64,000 nt of DNA from UBA12202 sp002691725 (GCA_965660675.1 CBFIAU010000005.1:62001-126000); one strand, 5' to 3'. Counted from the first letter of the stretch, positions 1-9,107 are shown. The notes: a model not told the origin generated them from the sequence alone. A program made the numbers and translations.

Positions 1-2
1 AA

Positions 3-821
3 GAAGCATCGGCTGCTTTATCACGGCTGTTCACCTTGCTTGATACCCCTAGCCATGTCTCCTCGCCTGAGCGCCCTGAGCCACTTAATGCGGTTAAGGG
101 GCAAATTGAGTTTCAGGCGGTCAATTTCCGCTATGCTGAGGAGATGACGTTATCGGATATTAATTTCACGGTAACCCCCGGCCAGACCCTTGCTTTAGTC
201 GGGCCTAGCGGCGGCGGCAAAAGCACGATCATCAATTTGATCCCGCGCCTGTTTGATCCATCCGCAGGCTTGATTAGGCTTGATGGGCAAGATTTGCGGC
301 AGCTTGATCTTAATGCTCTTAGGGGAGCAATGGCATTGGTCAGCCAGGATAGTTTGCTATTCAATGATACGGTTGCCAATAATATTGCCTTTGGTCGGCT
401 GGATGCTGATGAAACCGATATTAGAGCCGCCGCCCAGGCCGCCGCCGCTGCTGATTTTATCAATGATCTGCCCGATGGTTATCAGACGGTTGTGGGCGAA
501 GAAGGCAATCGGCTTTCTGGCGGCCAGAGGCAACGTATCGCCATTGCCAGAGCGATATTGCGAGATGCTCCGATATTGCTATTGGATGAGCCAACAAGCG
601 CTCTCGATGCGGTAACCGAGAAACATATCCAGGCCGCCATGCAGACGCTGACCAAAGGCCGGACAACCATTATTGTGGCGCATCGGCTAGCCACGGTTCG
701 CTATGCTGATCATATCCTTGTGATTGATGGCGGCAAGATTGTCGAAGATGGTGATCATGACAGCTTGCTGGCAAAACATGGCGTTTATGCTAGCCTGTTT
801 GAGAGCCAGCATTTTTATTAA
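3..821 (+). CDS. ABC exporter, C-terminal ATPase part (MsbA/ABCB-like), truncated by window edge
   Basis: The reading frame is already open at the first bases, so only the end of the gene is present. What remains is one complete nucleotide-binding domain: Walker A GPSGGGKST (codons at 201-227), a Q-loop (LVSQD), the ABC signature LSGGQRQR, Walker B ILLLDEPT and the H-loop in IIVAHR. A helix preceding the domain (ending SRLFTLLDTP) is the usual linker of exporters with fused membrane and ATPase domains. The match to MsbA-type lipid/drug exporters is by domain order; the substrate cannot be read from this fragment. The next gene is convergent, 40 bp away. Confidence 0.9.
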   Translation, partial: EASAALSRLFTLLDTPSHVSSPERPEPLNAVKGQIEFQAVNFRYAEEMTLSDINFTVTPGQTLALVGPSGGGKSTIINLIPRLFDPSAGLIRLDGQDLRQLDLNALRGAMALVSQDSLLFNDTVANNIAFGRLDADETDIRAAAQAAAAADFINDLPDGYQTVVGEEGNRLSGGQRQRIAIARAILRDAPILLLDEPTSALDAVTEKHIQAAMQTLTKGRTTIIVAHRLATVRYADHILVIDGGKIVEDGDHDSLLAKHGVYASLFESQHFY

Positions 822-861
822 GCCGCCCTTTTCGAGCTTATGCCCCTGTTTTGCGTGCTAA

Positions 862-1521
862 TTACTCACGCCGCAAGATGCTATCAACCAGCCGATTTGC
901 CCATGTTTTAGACTGAAAACTGTTGGTGATCGCTGCGGGGTCAAGATGGCTATCCACCCAGTCCATGAACGCCATACCATCGGCTTCAAACGGCCGATAG
1001 GTTTCAAGAAATGCGTCGAGCAATCCCGTTTTAGCTTGCCTGACATGCAGATATTTGAAAGACAGCTGTTTCAGCGCATCATCAAGGCGGGCAGATTGCC
1101 GAAGCAACAGATATAAAGCCGCCATAATGCCTGCCCGATCCGCGCCTGATTTACAATGCATAAGGATGGGATATTCAACGCTTTCAAACAAGGTTTTCGC
1201 CGCATGAATATTTTCCGCGTCAGGAACCGCACGCGAGCGGATGGTGAAATCAACCAGAGTCAGGCCATGGTTTTGGCAGGCCTCATTTTCTAGCCGCCAG
1301 CCGCCATCATCACGCGGCCCCCGCAAATTGACAATCGTCTTGATACCATTTTTGGCGGCGCTGGCAACACGCCCCGGTGTTGGCTGATTACTGCGCCATG
1401 CTTCATCTGAGACTTGATGCAAATTATACCAGGACAGCCGCAAAAACCCATGATCTTTAAGCATCAGATCAGTCCAGTTTTTGAGCCGCCGACGTTCTGG
1501 CATGTCCAGAGTTTTAGCCAC
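862..1521 (-). CDS. Cys-based dual-specificity/tyrosine-type protein phosphatase family
   Basis: The 219-residue protein carries the CX5R phosphatase signature HCKSGADRAG, with catalytic Cys123 and Arg129 if translation starts at the GTG used here. A general-acid Asp lies upstream in the SRAVPDAEN stretch. No signal peptide is visible, so it should be cytosolic. It overlaps the end of pmbA by 8 bp and is probably translated from the same mRNA. A start at the ATG at 1503 is equally plausible, because neither start has a good ribosome site. The substrate is unknown; phosphatases of this fold act on phosphoproteins, inositol-type or lipid phosphates. Confidence 0.75.
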   Translation of the reverse strand: MAKTLDMPERRRLKNWTDLMLKDHGFLRLSWYNLHQVSDEAWRSNQPTPGRVASAAKNGIKTIVNLRGPRDDGGWRLENEACQNHGLTLVDFTIRSRAVPDAENIHAAKTLFESVEYPILMHCKSGADRAGIMAALYLLLRQSARLDDALKQLSFKYLHVRQAKTGLLDAFLETYRPFEADGMAFMDWVDSHLDPAAITNSFQSKTWANRLVDSILRRE

Positions 1522-2851
1522 CAGCGACAGTCATTCCATCAATACGCAGACTCGGCGTGATATTTGAACGTGTGAAATCCAGATCATTAGCCGGCGTTAT
1601 CGTCATCAGCATATCTTTGAGATTGCCAGCGATTGTGCCTTCGGTAACTGGCGTCGTGATCTGGCCTTTTTCAATCCAGAACCCGGATGCCCCACGGCTA
1701 TAATCACCTGTAATCAGATTGACGGAGGAGCCGATAAGCTCAGTTACAAGGAAGCCCTCATCAATACTGGCAATCAGCTCATCACGGCTCATTTGACCTG
1801 CTGTCATCATCCAGTTGCTCGTTGACGGTGATGGTGCTGAGCTGGTGCCGCGACTGGCATTACCCATGGGGGCAAGGTCTAGTTGTCGGGCGCTGGCTAA
1901 ATCCAGAAACCAGCCGTTCAAAACACCATTTTCGACCATGACACGTTGCCGTCTGGCCAGACCTTCGCCATCAAAGCTAGATGATCCAGCGCCGCGCGGT
2001 CTCAACGGATCATCGGTCAAGGTAATGGCGGCGCTTGTGATTTGCTCGCCTAATTGATCTTTCAGGAAACTAGTGCCGCGAGCAATGGCAGAACCATTAA
2101 TGGCGCTGGCAATATGGCCGCTTATGCTTGCCGAGACACGCTGATCATAAATCACTGGAAAGCTACCAGTTTTGACCTTATGAGCGCCAAGCCGTGATAA
2201 CGTGCGCTGAGCCGCGCTTTTGCCAATGTCCTGAGGTGATTTAAGGTCCTCGAAATGGACAGCAGAGCTATAATCATAATCACGTTCCATCTTGCCGTCA
2301 TGTTCGGCTAGTGCGACCGTTGATAGCCCATAACCACTGCGCTCATAACTCTCAGCAAAGCCGTTAGTCGTTGCCAGCATAACATTGGATGTTCCATAAG
2401 ATGCGTTGCCGCCCTCGGAATTGGTGATGCCTTTATTTGATTGCGCCGCGTCCTCCACCGCAAAGGCAAGGTCTTTCAGGGTATCGCTGGACGGGATTGT
2501 TCTATCCATCAGATCAAGATCGGGGATAGCATCTGCCAAGAGGCTTTTATCCGCTAATCCGGCATAGGGGTCTTGGGGGGCAAGCCTCGCCATGGCAACA
2601 GCTCGTGCCGCCAGCTCATCAATGCTTTCAGGATCAACGCTGGCGGTTGAGATGATCGCATTGCGGCCATCAACAAATACCCTTAACCCTATATTACGGT
2701 CTTCGGATCGTTCGATCGATTCAAGCTTACCTAAGCGAACAGATACTTCCTCGGATACGCCGCCAGCGACAATAGCATCAGCAGCGTCTGCACCATGTTT
2801 TTTGGCATTATCCAAAAGCATGGTCATAATGTTTTCAAGATCAATACTCAT
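1514..2851 (-). CDS. pmbA: TldE/PmbA-family metalloprotease partner subunit
   Basis: About 445 residues, similar along its whole length to PmbA/TldE. Recognisable landmarks are the N-terminal EVSVRLGKLESIERSE stretch, the TRRTLSRLG-like core (AAQRTLSRLGAHK), the ITGDYSRGASGFWIE block and the C-terminal SLRIDGMTVAGG. Like other TldE proteins it lacks the HExxxH zinc motif, which is in TldD (9142-10581 here). In E. coli the TldD/TldE pair processes peptides such as microcin B17 precursor and unfolded proteins. An ATG at 2851 was chosen over an upstream in-frame codon at 2887 because family members start near MSIDLEN. It diverges from argC. Confidence 0.9.
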   Translation of the reverse strand: MSIDLENIMTMLLDNAKKHGADAADAIVAGGVSEEVSVRLGKLESIERSEDRNIGLRVFVDGRNAIISTASVDPESIDELAARAVAMARLAPQDPYAGLADKSLLADAIPDLDLMDRTIPSSDTLKDLAFAVEDAAQSNKGITNSEGGNASYGTSNVMLATTNGFAESYERSGYGLSTVALAEHDGKMERDYDYSSAVHFEDLKSPQDIGKSAAQRTLSRLGAHKVKTGSFPVIYDQRVSASISGHIASAINGSAIARGTSFLKDQLGEQITSAAITLTDDPLRPRGAGSSSFDGEGLARRQRVMVENGVLNGWFLDLASARQLDLAPMGNASRGTSSAPSPSTSNWMMTAGQMSRDELIASIDEGFLVTELIGSSVNLITGDYSRGASGFWIEKGQITTPVTEGTIAGNLKDMLMTITPANDLDFTRSNITPSLRIDGMTVAGG

Positions 2852-2910
2852 AATTATGTGATTAACCGATAATGACTTGCTCCGCAACCGCTCAGGCAGT
2901 ATGAAAAAAC

Positions 2911-3873
2911 ATGAGTTACAAGATTTTTATAGATGGTGAAGCCGGAACAACCGGATTGCAGGTTCGGGACTGGCTTTTGCAGCATCCCGAAACGCAATTA
3001 ATTCAGCTTGCTGATGCTGACCGCAAAGACCCTGCTCATCGCCGTGATGCTATGGCGGCGGCTGATGCTGTTATTCTGTGCCTGCCTGATGAAAGCGCGA
3101 TTGAAGCGGTGGAAATGGCGGCAGGGCTGAATGCCCGTATCATTGATGCATCGACCGCGCACCGGACAGCAGAAGGCTGGGTTTATGGATTTCCTGAACT
3201 GACCAAAGGCCAACGTGACCGGATCAGCGCAAATCGCCATATTGCCAATGTTGGGTGCTATGCTTCTGCCATGATTGCTATGATAAGACCGCTTACCGAA
3301 CGTGGCTTATTATCAGCGGATGCGGCGATCTCTGTTTCTGCTGTTAGTGGGTATAGCGGCGGCGGCAAATCGCTGATTTCTTATATGCAGGATGATGTTT
3401 CAGGTGCTAACACGCCACATCATTTTGCTTATGCGCTCAATCTTGACCATAAGCATTTGCCCGAAGTCATGATGCATGGCGGGCTTAACAAGCCGCCGAT
3501 ATTCACGCCGATGGTTGGTGATTTCTATGCCGGGATGATGGTGATGGTGCCGCTTCATCTTGATCAAATGCAAAAACAAGTCAGCCTAGCTGATATTTAT
3601 ACAGCCCTTGGTCAGCATTATCAGGATGAGCAATTTATTAAGGTTCATGCCCCGAATGATCAGCATCAAATGAATGATCGCGGCTTTCTGGGGATGGATG
3701 ATCTGGTTGGCAGTAATCGCATGGATATTCATCTATTTTATCCAGAAAAGCGGCCTGATACGACCGCGCTATTGGTGGCGCGGCTTGATAATCTGGGCAA
3801 AGGCGCGTCAGGGGCGGCTGTCCAAAATATGAATATCGCCCTTGGACTTGATGAGGCTACGGGCTTGCGCTAG
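2911..3873 (+). CDS. argC: N-acetyl-gamma-glutamyl-phosphate reductase (short type)
   Basis: ArgC reduces N-acetylglutamyl phosphate to the semialdehyde with NADPH in arginine biosynthesis. The 320-residue length fits the shorter ArgC type common in alphaproteobacteria. An N-terminal nucleotide-binding motif GEAGTTGLQ and the catalytic cysteine in NVGCYAS are visible, followed by the GYSGGGKSLI segment. The ATG at 2911 is used; another ATG 10 bases earlier is out of frame. No other arg gene is adjacent. The 3' end overlaps the convergent ubiA by 4 bp. Confidence 0.93.
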   Translation: MSYKIFIDGEAGTTGLQVRDWLLQHPETQLIQLADADRKDPAHRRDAMAAADAVILCLPDESAIEAVEMAAGLNARIIDASTAHRTAEGWVYGFPELTKGQRDRISANRHIANVGCYASAMIAMIRPLTERGLLSADAAISVSAVSGYSGGGKSLISYMQDDVSGANTPHHFAYALNLDHKHLPEVMMHGGLNKPPIFTPMVGDFYAGMMVMVPLHLDQMQKQVSLADIYTALGQHYQDEQFIKVHAPNDQHQMNDRGFLGMDDLVGSNRMDIHLFYPEKRPDTTALLVARLDNLGKGASGAAVQNMNIALGLDEATGLR

Positions 3874-4823
3874 CTGATCAGCGAATTGACAACAGTATAA
3901 TCTATCATGGCGCCTGCTGTCAGGATTAGCCCGACATCACGGTTACGGCGAAACAACTGCCCTGCCATCACTGGATTATGTTCATCAAACTGCCTGATCT
4001 GCCAGCAAAAATGCATGGCCGTGATGGCGATAGCTACTGCCAGCCCCCAGCCTGCCTCAACAACTATGGCAAAGCAGATCAAATCAATCACGACAAGCAC
4101 ATAAACACAGCCCACCGATGCCTTGATGCGGCCTTTCAAACTTAGCGCAGATGAGCCTATGCCGATCTTGATATCATCTGCCATATCTTGCGTGGCGTAA
4201 ATCGTGTCATAGCCAAATGTCCATAATGCCATCGCCGAATAGAGCCAAATAACCCGCATATCCGGCCATATATCAAATGCCGCCCAGCCTAGTAAAACGC
4301 CCCAGGCAAAGGTCAGACCAAGGATGATTTGTGGATATCCTGTAAAGCGTTTTGCCAGCGGATAAATGACGACTAACGGCAGTGCCGCTATGCCAGTGAT
4401 AATCGCTTTAAGTGGTAATTGCATCAATATGACCAGGCCAATGCCACTAAGACAGGCCAGCATGATAAGAGCAGTAAAGACGCTTATACGGCCATCAGCA
4501 ATGGGTCTGCTGCTGGTTCTGGCGACTAGTGGGTCAATATCACGATCCCAGATATCATTGATGATACAGCCAGCCCCGCGCATGATGATAGCGCCAATCC
4601 AAAATAATCCCATCAGCCAGAGTAATGTCACAGGAGCAATATCATAAAGCCGCGCCGCCACCGGCATCACAATCCACCCCGGCAGCAGCAATAGCCACCA
4701 GCCAACAGGCCGATCAATCCGCATCAGGATAAGCATATCGCGCGCCCATGACGGCAATATAAGCCATAGCCCATGCTCAAACGGTTTGATATCGCTAGCG
4801 TTGCGGTGTGATGGATGTTGCAT
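3870..4823 (-). CDS. ubiA: 4-hydroxybenzoate polyprenyltransferase
   Basis: This integral membrane prenyltransferase attaches the polyprenyl tail to 4-hydroxybenzoate in ubiquinone synthesis. The 317-residue protein has the two Asp-rich Mg-diphosphate motifs of the family: NDIWDRDID (about residue 88) and YDTIYATQDMADD, with about eight hydrophobic segments. The ARTSSRPIADG segment after the first motif is typical of UbiA rather than CtaB (13396-14307). It diverges from rsmE across a spacer with an 11-bp tandem repeat. Confidence 0.93.
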   Translation of the reverse strand: MQHPSHRNASDIKPFEHGLWLILPSWARDMLILMRIDRPVGWWLLLLPGWIVMPVAARLYDIAPVTLLWLMGLFWIGAIIMRGAGCIINDIWDRDIDPLVARTSSRPIADGRISVFTALIMLACLSGIGLVILMQLPLKAIITGIAALPLVVIYPLAKRFTGYPQIILGLTFAWGVLLGWAAFDIWPDMRVIWLYSAMALWTFGYDTIYATQDMADDIKIGIGSSALSLKGRIKASVGCVYVLVVIDLICFAIVVEAGWGLAVAIAITAMHFCWQIRQFDEHNPVMAGQLFRRNRDVGLILTAGAMIDYTVVNSLIS

Positions 4824-4872
4824 GATTGTGGTTTTATGTCATCAGGCGGTGAGTGACAAGCCACCCCTTATC

Positions 4873-4905
4873 ATTAGCTGATAATTAGCTAATATTTAGC
4901 TAATA
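4873..4905. repeat. 11-bp tandem repeat, three copies, ubiA-rsmE spacer
   Basis: Copies are ATTAGCTGATA (4873-4883), ATTAGCTAATA (4884-4894) and TTTAGCTAATA (4895-4905). Each contains the near-palindrome TTAGCT(A/G)A. The period is close to one helical turn, so equivalent faces repeat in the divergent promoter region of ubiA and rsmE. An operator or a slippage product are both possible. Confidence 0.8.
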
Positions 4906-4982
4906 TGTTGGTCATTATCCTAGAGGCTGATTTAGCCGATATTTTAGTTGCGTCAAACAACACTGGTGGGTAATCAGGTGAT

Positions 4983-5717
4983 ATGACAACACGCCATAGC
5001 CAACGCTTATATATGCCGATGCCTCTTTATTCGGGTGCCATCATTGCGCCGAGCGATAGCCAGAGCCATTATTTGATATCGGTGTTACGGCTTAAAGATG
5101 GCGCAGATATTCGGCTGTTTAATGAAAATGATGGGGAGTTTCTGGCCAAAATTGCCATGCTCAGCCGCAAAAAAATAGAGCTGCATTGCACGGATCAGAT
5201 CAGCCCGCCGCAAGCAGAGCCAGACTTAACCCTGGTCTTTGCCCCTATCCGCCGGCAACGGATGGAAACAATGATAGAAAAGGCAACCGAATTAGGGGTG
5301 ACACGATGCGCGCCTGTTTTGACTGATTATGCTCAGACGCCGCAGGTTAATTTACCGCGCCTAAACTCGATTGCGACCGAGGCCGCAGAACAGTCTGGCC
5401 GATTATCAATCCCAGATTTTGATGAGCCTAAACGACTTCAGGCCTTTTGTCAGGGGCTGGATGGGGAAGCGATGATTTTCTGTGACGAAGCCTTGGCAGG
5501 GGATAAAGCCGCCCATATGCTGGCATTTTTAGAATTGCGCGCCAGCCAGCGACCGTCACATATCCTGATTGGTCCTGAGGGTGGGTTTTCTGATCAAGAA
5601 AAGCGTTTCCTACTAGATCAACCGAATATTCATGGAGTATCATTGGGGGCAAGAATTTTGCGATCTGATACGGCCTCAATCCTTGCCCTTGGCCTTTGGC
5701 AGGCTAGTTTAAATTAA
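4983..5717 (+). CDS. rsmE: 16S rRNA m3U1498 methyltransferase
   Basis: A SPOUT-class methyltransferase that N3-methylates U1498 of 16S rRNA. The 244 residues show the family landmarks FAPIRRQRMETMIEKATELG, the SAM-binding knot motif ILIGPEGGFSDQE and the C-terminal LGARILRSDTASILAL. A possible ribosome site AGGTGAT lies just before the ATG. It is the first gene of a co-directional run with gshA (17-bp gap) and the MFS transporter. Confidence 0.93.
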   Translation: MTTRHSQRLYMPMPLYSGAIIAPSDSQSHYLISVLRLKDGADIRLFNENDGEFLAKIAMLSRKKIELHCTDQISPPQAEPDLTLVFAPIRRQRMETMIEKATELGVTRCAPVLTDYAQTPQVNLPRLNSIATEAAEQSGRLSIPDFDEPKRLQAFCQGLDGEAMIFCDEALAGDKAAHMLAFLELRASQRPSHILIGPEGGFSDQEKRFLLDQPNIHGVSLGARILRSDTASILALGLWQASLN

Positions 5718-5734
5718 AGAATGGAATAGACATC

Positions 5735-7099
5735 ATGACACTCAATCCGCAACCACCCCTGGATCGTGACAGCATGATCGCATGGTTTTCTGCTGGCGAA
5801 AAACCTGCTGACCAATGGGGTATTGGCACTGAACATGAGAAAATTCTGTTTAATTGCCAAACACGGGAACGCCCCGGTTATGAAGATGACCATGGCATCA
5901 GGCAGATTCTGCAAAGTGTTGCTGATAGAGATGGCTGGAAGCCTGTCATTGAAAAAGGCTATATCATAGCCACTAAGCATGATGATGGTTCATCCATCAC
6001 ATTAGAGCCGGGTGGCCAGTTAGAACTGTCAGGGGCAGTGCTTAAAACCTTGCACCAAACATGCGCGGAAACCCATGCTCATCTTGATCTCATGACAGAG
6101 ATTATGGCGGCAGATTGTATCTGGATGCTGGGGATAGGGTTTGATCCAAAATGGCGGCGTCAGGATATCCCGTGGATGCCGAAAGGCCGATATAAAATCA
6201 TGCGTGATTACATGCCGAAAGTCGGCACGAAAGGGCTTGATATGATGCTTCGCACCTGCACCATTCAGGTCAATCTGGATTTTTCCAGCGAAGCCGATAT
6301 GGTCAAAAAGTTCCGTACATCTCTGGCGCTGCAACCTGTTGCAACAGCCATTTTTGCCAATTCACCATTTATTGAGGGTAAACCGTCTGGCCATCTTTCA
6401 AGCCGAGCCGCCGCTTGGATTGATACTGATCCTGATCGATGTGGCGTTCCTGATGTGGTTTTTGACCCAGCTTTTGGCTATGAGCAATGGGTTGATTATT
6501 TGCTCGATGTGCCAATGTATTTTCTCCATCGCGGTGATGATTATAAAGATGTTGCGGGGCTATCTTTTCGGGATTTTATGGCTGGCCACTTGCTCGGATA
6601 TGATGGCGAGTATCCCACTATTCATGACTGGGAAGATCATACAACAACGGCTTTTCCCGAAGTCCGGCTCAAGCAGTTTATTGAAATGCGCGGGGCTGAT
6701 GGCGGTGACTGGAATATGATTTGTGCGCTGCCAGCATTATGGGTGGGGCTATTATATGATGAGCAAGCGCTTGCCGAAGCCACTGATTTAGCGAAGCATA
6801 TTACCGCAAATGATGTGCTGGCTGGGCGGATTAGCGCCGCAAAAGATGGTCTTAATGGGCAATTAGCAGGTGAGGAAATATCTGCCATTGCTAAACGCAT
6901 GGTATCAATTGCCGATCAAGGGCTGCGCCGCCGCAATCATCTTAATGATGCTGGCGATAATGAGACGATGTTCCTTAATGTCGTGAAGTCTATTGTTGAT
7001 AAAAATGAGACACCAGCGGAACATTTGCTCGCATGTTATCATGAAAAATGGGAGCAGAATATTGATCATCTTTACGATGAATATCGCCTAAAGAATTAG
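5735..7099 (+). CDS. gshA: Glutamate-cysteine ligase, plant/alphaproteobacterial type
   Basis: GshA joins glutamate and cysteine, the first step of glutathione synthesis. The 454-residue protein matches the plant-type ligase family rather than the gamma-proteobacterial one: IGTEHEKILF near the N-terminus, ITLEPGGQLELSGA, GIGFDPKW, and MLRTCTIQVNLDFSSE in the core. It lies 17 bp after rsmE, an arrangement seen in other alphaproteobacteria. No gshB is in the window. Confidence 0.92.
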   Translation: MTLNPQPPLDRDSMIAWFSAGEKPADQWGIGTEHEKILFNCQTRERPGYEDDHGIRQILQSVADRDGWKPVIEKGYIIATKHDDGSSITLEPGGQLELSGAVLKTLHQTCAETHAHLDLMTEIMAADCIWMLGIGFDPKWRRQDIPWMPKGRYKIMRDYMPKVGTKGLDMMLRTCTIQVNLDFSSEADMVKKFRTSLALQPVATAIFANSPFIEGKPSGHLSSRAAAWIDTDPDRCGVPDVVFDPAFGYEQWVDYLLDVPMYFLHRGDDYKDVAGLSFRDFMAGHLLGYDGEYPTIHDWEDHTTTAFPEVRLKQFIEMRGADGGDWNMICALPALWVGLLYDEQALAEATDLAKHITANDVLAGRISAAKDGLNGQLAGEEISAIAKRMVSIADQGLRRRNHLNDAGDNETMFLNVVKSIVDKNETPAEHLLACYHEKWEQNIDHLYDEYRLKN

Positions 7100-7120
7100 T
7101 GTATGTGAGGCATTCTTGCC

Positions 7121-8317
7121 ATGATGAAAGGCTTGTTGATTGTTGTTTTCGTTAATTTTGTTGGGGTTGGCGCGCTTATCCCAATTCTACCCTATGCGGT
7201 GATTGATGAGGCAGGCTCAAGCGAAACGGTGATGACATTATTGCTGGCATCTTTTGCGCTGGCGATGATGATTGGCTCCCCTATTCTGGGGCGATTATCA
7301 GATTATTTTGGCCGCAGAAAAGTTCTGATATGTTCCATCTTTTTCAGCGTGATCGGGCATTTCTGGTTTGCGATGACCTCGGATATCAGCATGATGTTTG
7401 CTGCCCGTATCGTGACAGGTTTTGCCTCGGGCAGTATTGGCGTCATTCAGGCAATCATCACCGATACAACTGATGCCGAAGACAGAGCAAAAGCTATGGG
7501 ATTATTAGGGGCCTTTGTCGGATTTGGCTTTGTTTCAGGGCCGGCGATTGGCGGCTTGCTATCTGGCTATGGCGGCGCTGTCCATACCGCCCCATTTCTG
7601 TTTGCCTCTGCCTTGGCTCTTATCGGATTTGTCATATCAATTTTCTTTGTTCCTGAAAGCAAAGGCAATGCCCGACCACGCCAATTATCGCTGATACGGC
7701 GTTTTGTTCTGATCAGGATGAGCGGTTTAATGATGTTCGGGCTGGCGGTGTTTTTGCTTAATCTTGCCTTTGCTCAGATTGAAGCCTCTTTTACCCTGGT
7801 GCTGAAAGATGTGATGGAATATTCCAGCCGCCAGACAGGTTATGTTTTCACATGGGTTGGGGTTATCATAATCCTTGTGCAGGGGGTCTTTATTGGCCCT
7901 ATTACGCGGTTTTTAACAACTATTGGCGCTTCAGCCATGGGTGCGTTTCTGCTGGTCTTTGGGCAAGTATTGACGGTCCTCATGGTCGGGTATTATGTCG
8001 GCTTTTTTGAGCCATCATTCTGGCCGATGATAATTTGCACGACACTGGTTTGTATGGGATTCGCGCTTGCCAATCCAACGATTACCGCTGCCGCCAGTCA
8101 GGTCATCCGCAAGAATGAGATTGGCGGTATCATGGGCGTTATTCAGGGTCTTGGCTCGCTTGGTCAGGTGCTGGGCCTTGTTATGTCAGGGCCGTTTTAT
8201 GAACTTGGTGGCGGTGTTCTCACTTTTGGCTTTGGGGCTTGTATCAGCTTTGCGTTGTTTGTTGTGGTTTCCATGATGATTTTGCGGCCACGCCGCCGCC
8301 GTCTGTCACGGGCTTAG
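7121..8317 (+). CDS. MFS transporter (TetA-like DHA1 family)
   Basis: A 398-residue protein with about twelve hydrophobic helices. The loop between helices 2 and 3 holds the MFS signature GRLSDYFGRRKVL. The N-terminal helix VGALIPILPYAV and the glycine-rich GFVSGPAIGGLLSGYGG of helix 5 fit drug:H+ antiporters related to TetA. A GTGAGG ribosome site precedes the ATG, and the gene is 21 bp after gshA. The real substrate is unknown; export of a small molecule is only the family expectation. Confidence 0.85.
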   Translation: MMKGLLIVVFVNFVGVGALIPILPYAVIDEAGSSETVMTLLLASFALAMMIGSPILGRLSDYFGRRKVLICSIFFSVIGHFWFAMTSDISMMFAARIVTGFASGSIGVIQAIITDTTDAEDRAKAMGLLGAFVGFGFVSGPAIGGLLSGYGGAVHTAPFLFASALALIGFVISIFFVPESKGNARPRQLSLIRRFVLIRMSGLMMFGLAVFLLNLAFAQIEASFTLVLKDVMEYSSRQTGYVFTWVGVIIILVQGVFIGPITRFLTTIGASAMGAFLLVFGQVLTVLMVGYYVGFFEPSFWPMIICTTLVCMGFALANPTITAAASQVIRKNEIGGIMGVIQGLGSLGQVLGLVMSGPFYELGGGVLTFGFGACISFALFVVVSMMILRPRRRRLSRA

Positions 8318-8391
8318 AAGCCCCCCTATTCTAAATCACTCTCCATATTCTCAAACTTGTTGCGCTATGCTATCATCATAAAGAATAAGTG

Positions 8392-8431
8392 ATGACCCTT
8401 TATCTGGGCTTAATAAGCCTTTAAGGGTCAT
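8392..8431. repeat. Long imperfect hairpin after the MFS gene; possible terminator
   Basis: Outer arms ATGACCCTT (8392-8400) and AAGGGTCAT (8423-8431) enclose a second stem, GGCTTA (8407-8412) with TAAGCC (8414-8419). There is no T-run after it on either strand, so ordinary intrinsic termination is uncertain. Processing or transcript-end stabilisation, or protein binding, are alternatives. Confidence 0.6.
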
Positions 8432-8467
8432 ATCGAGACATTATATTTGCCGATAAGTTTAGTCATT

Positions 8468-9082
8468 ATGCGTATAGTAATACCCACTTTAGAATACGGA
8501 TGCAGATGCTTAATTATGCTTCTATGCCTGCTGTCTGCTCCTGCCCTGCTGTCTGCTTCGGCTCTGCTTTCTAATCCGGCATGGTCAGAAAATGTAGCTT
8601 CTGTTGAGATTTCGTTAGGCCAATCAGTGCGGGTGGTTGATGGTACTACCATCCATATTGGTCAATCATGGCGTGTCGTTGACGGTGATACCATCCATAT
8701 TGATAGCTATAAAATCAGACTTTTAGGTATGGATGCGCCAGAGATCAGGCAGTCCTGCCAAACCTCGGGTGGTCATGACTGGGCATGTGGGGTTATGGCC
8801 AGAGATTCCCTCAAGGCCATGCTCGAAAGCCATAATCAGGAATTAGTCTGTCAGATCAATGGTAAAGACCGCTATAAGCGCGATTTAGGAAGCTGTTATA
8901 TCGGCTCAATCGAAACGGGTATTAATGTTCAGCGCATGCTCATCCGCGCTGGCCTGGCGGTTGCTGAATATGGAAACCAGTATAATAGTGATGAGAAATA
9001 TGCTGCCAGGGAAATGCGTGGAATGTGGGCAGGTAGTTTTTCACGGCCGAAAGATTGGCGCAAAGCCCAAAAAAACAACTGA
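8468..9082 (+). CDS. Secreted or periplasmic thermonuclease-like (SNase) protein
   Basis: About 204 residues when started at the ATG at 8468. A hydrophobic signal-peptide-like segment is followed by a staphylococcal-nuclease domain: VVDGDTIHIDSYKIRLLGMD with the catalytic Arg, then APEIRQ (Glu) and KDRYKRDLG (second Arg). The fold cleaves DNA and RNA using Ca2+. Four cysteines suggest a disulfide-containing exported protein. Two separate tandem duplications are built into the N-terminal part (8528-8572 and 8621-8702); the second gives two copies of the strand VVDGxTIHI, only the downstream one having the Asp of the canonical motif. A TTG at 8447 is an alternative start. Confidence 0.8.
   Translation: MRIVIPTLEYGCRCLIMLLCLLSAPALLSASALLSNPAWSENVASVEISLGQSVRVVDGTTIHIGQSWRVVDGDTIHIDSYKIRLLGMDAPEIRQSCQTSGGHDWACGVMARDSLKAMLESHNQELVCQINGKDRYKRDLGSCYIGSIETGINVQRMLIRAGLAVAEYGNQYNSDEKYAAREMRGMWAGSFSRPKDWRKAQKNN
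8528..8572 (+). repeat. 18-bp in-frame tandem repeat (2.5 copies) in nuclease signal segment
   Basis: Copies at 8528-8545, 8546-8563 and a partial at 8564-8572 encode LLSAPA, LLSASA, LLS. The repeat lengthens the hydrophobic core of the likely signal peptide without shifting the frame. Confidence 0.8.
8621..8702 (+). repeat. 42-bp in-frame tandem duplication in nuclease gene
   Basis: Segments 8621-8660 and 8663-8702 match at 33 of 40 positions with a 42-bp period. They encode two 14-residue copies of a beta-strand motif, (V/W)RVVDG(T/D)TIHI. Divergence between copies shows that the duplication is not recent. Confidence 0.85.
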
Positions 9083-9107
9083 ACCAAAACATTATCTAAA
9101 CGTTTTA

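Noticed and set aside
8428..8652. Minus-strand frame with repeated SRAGADSR opposite the nuclease signal region
   Set aside because: The repetition merely mirrors the 18-bp repeat of the nuclease gene; no start signal.
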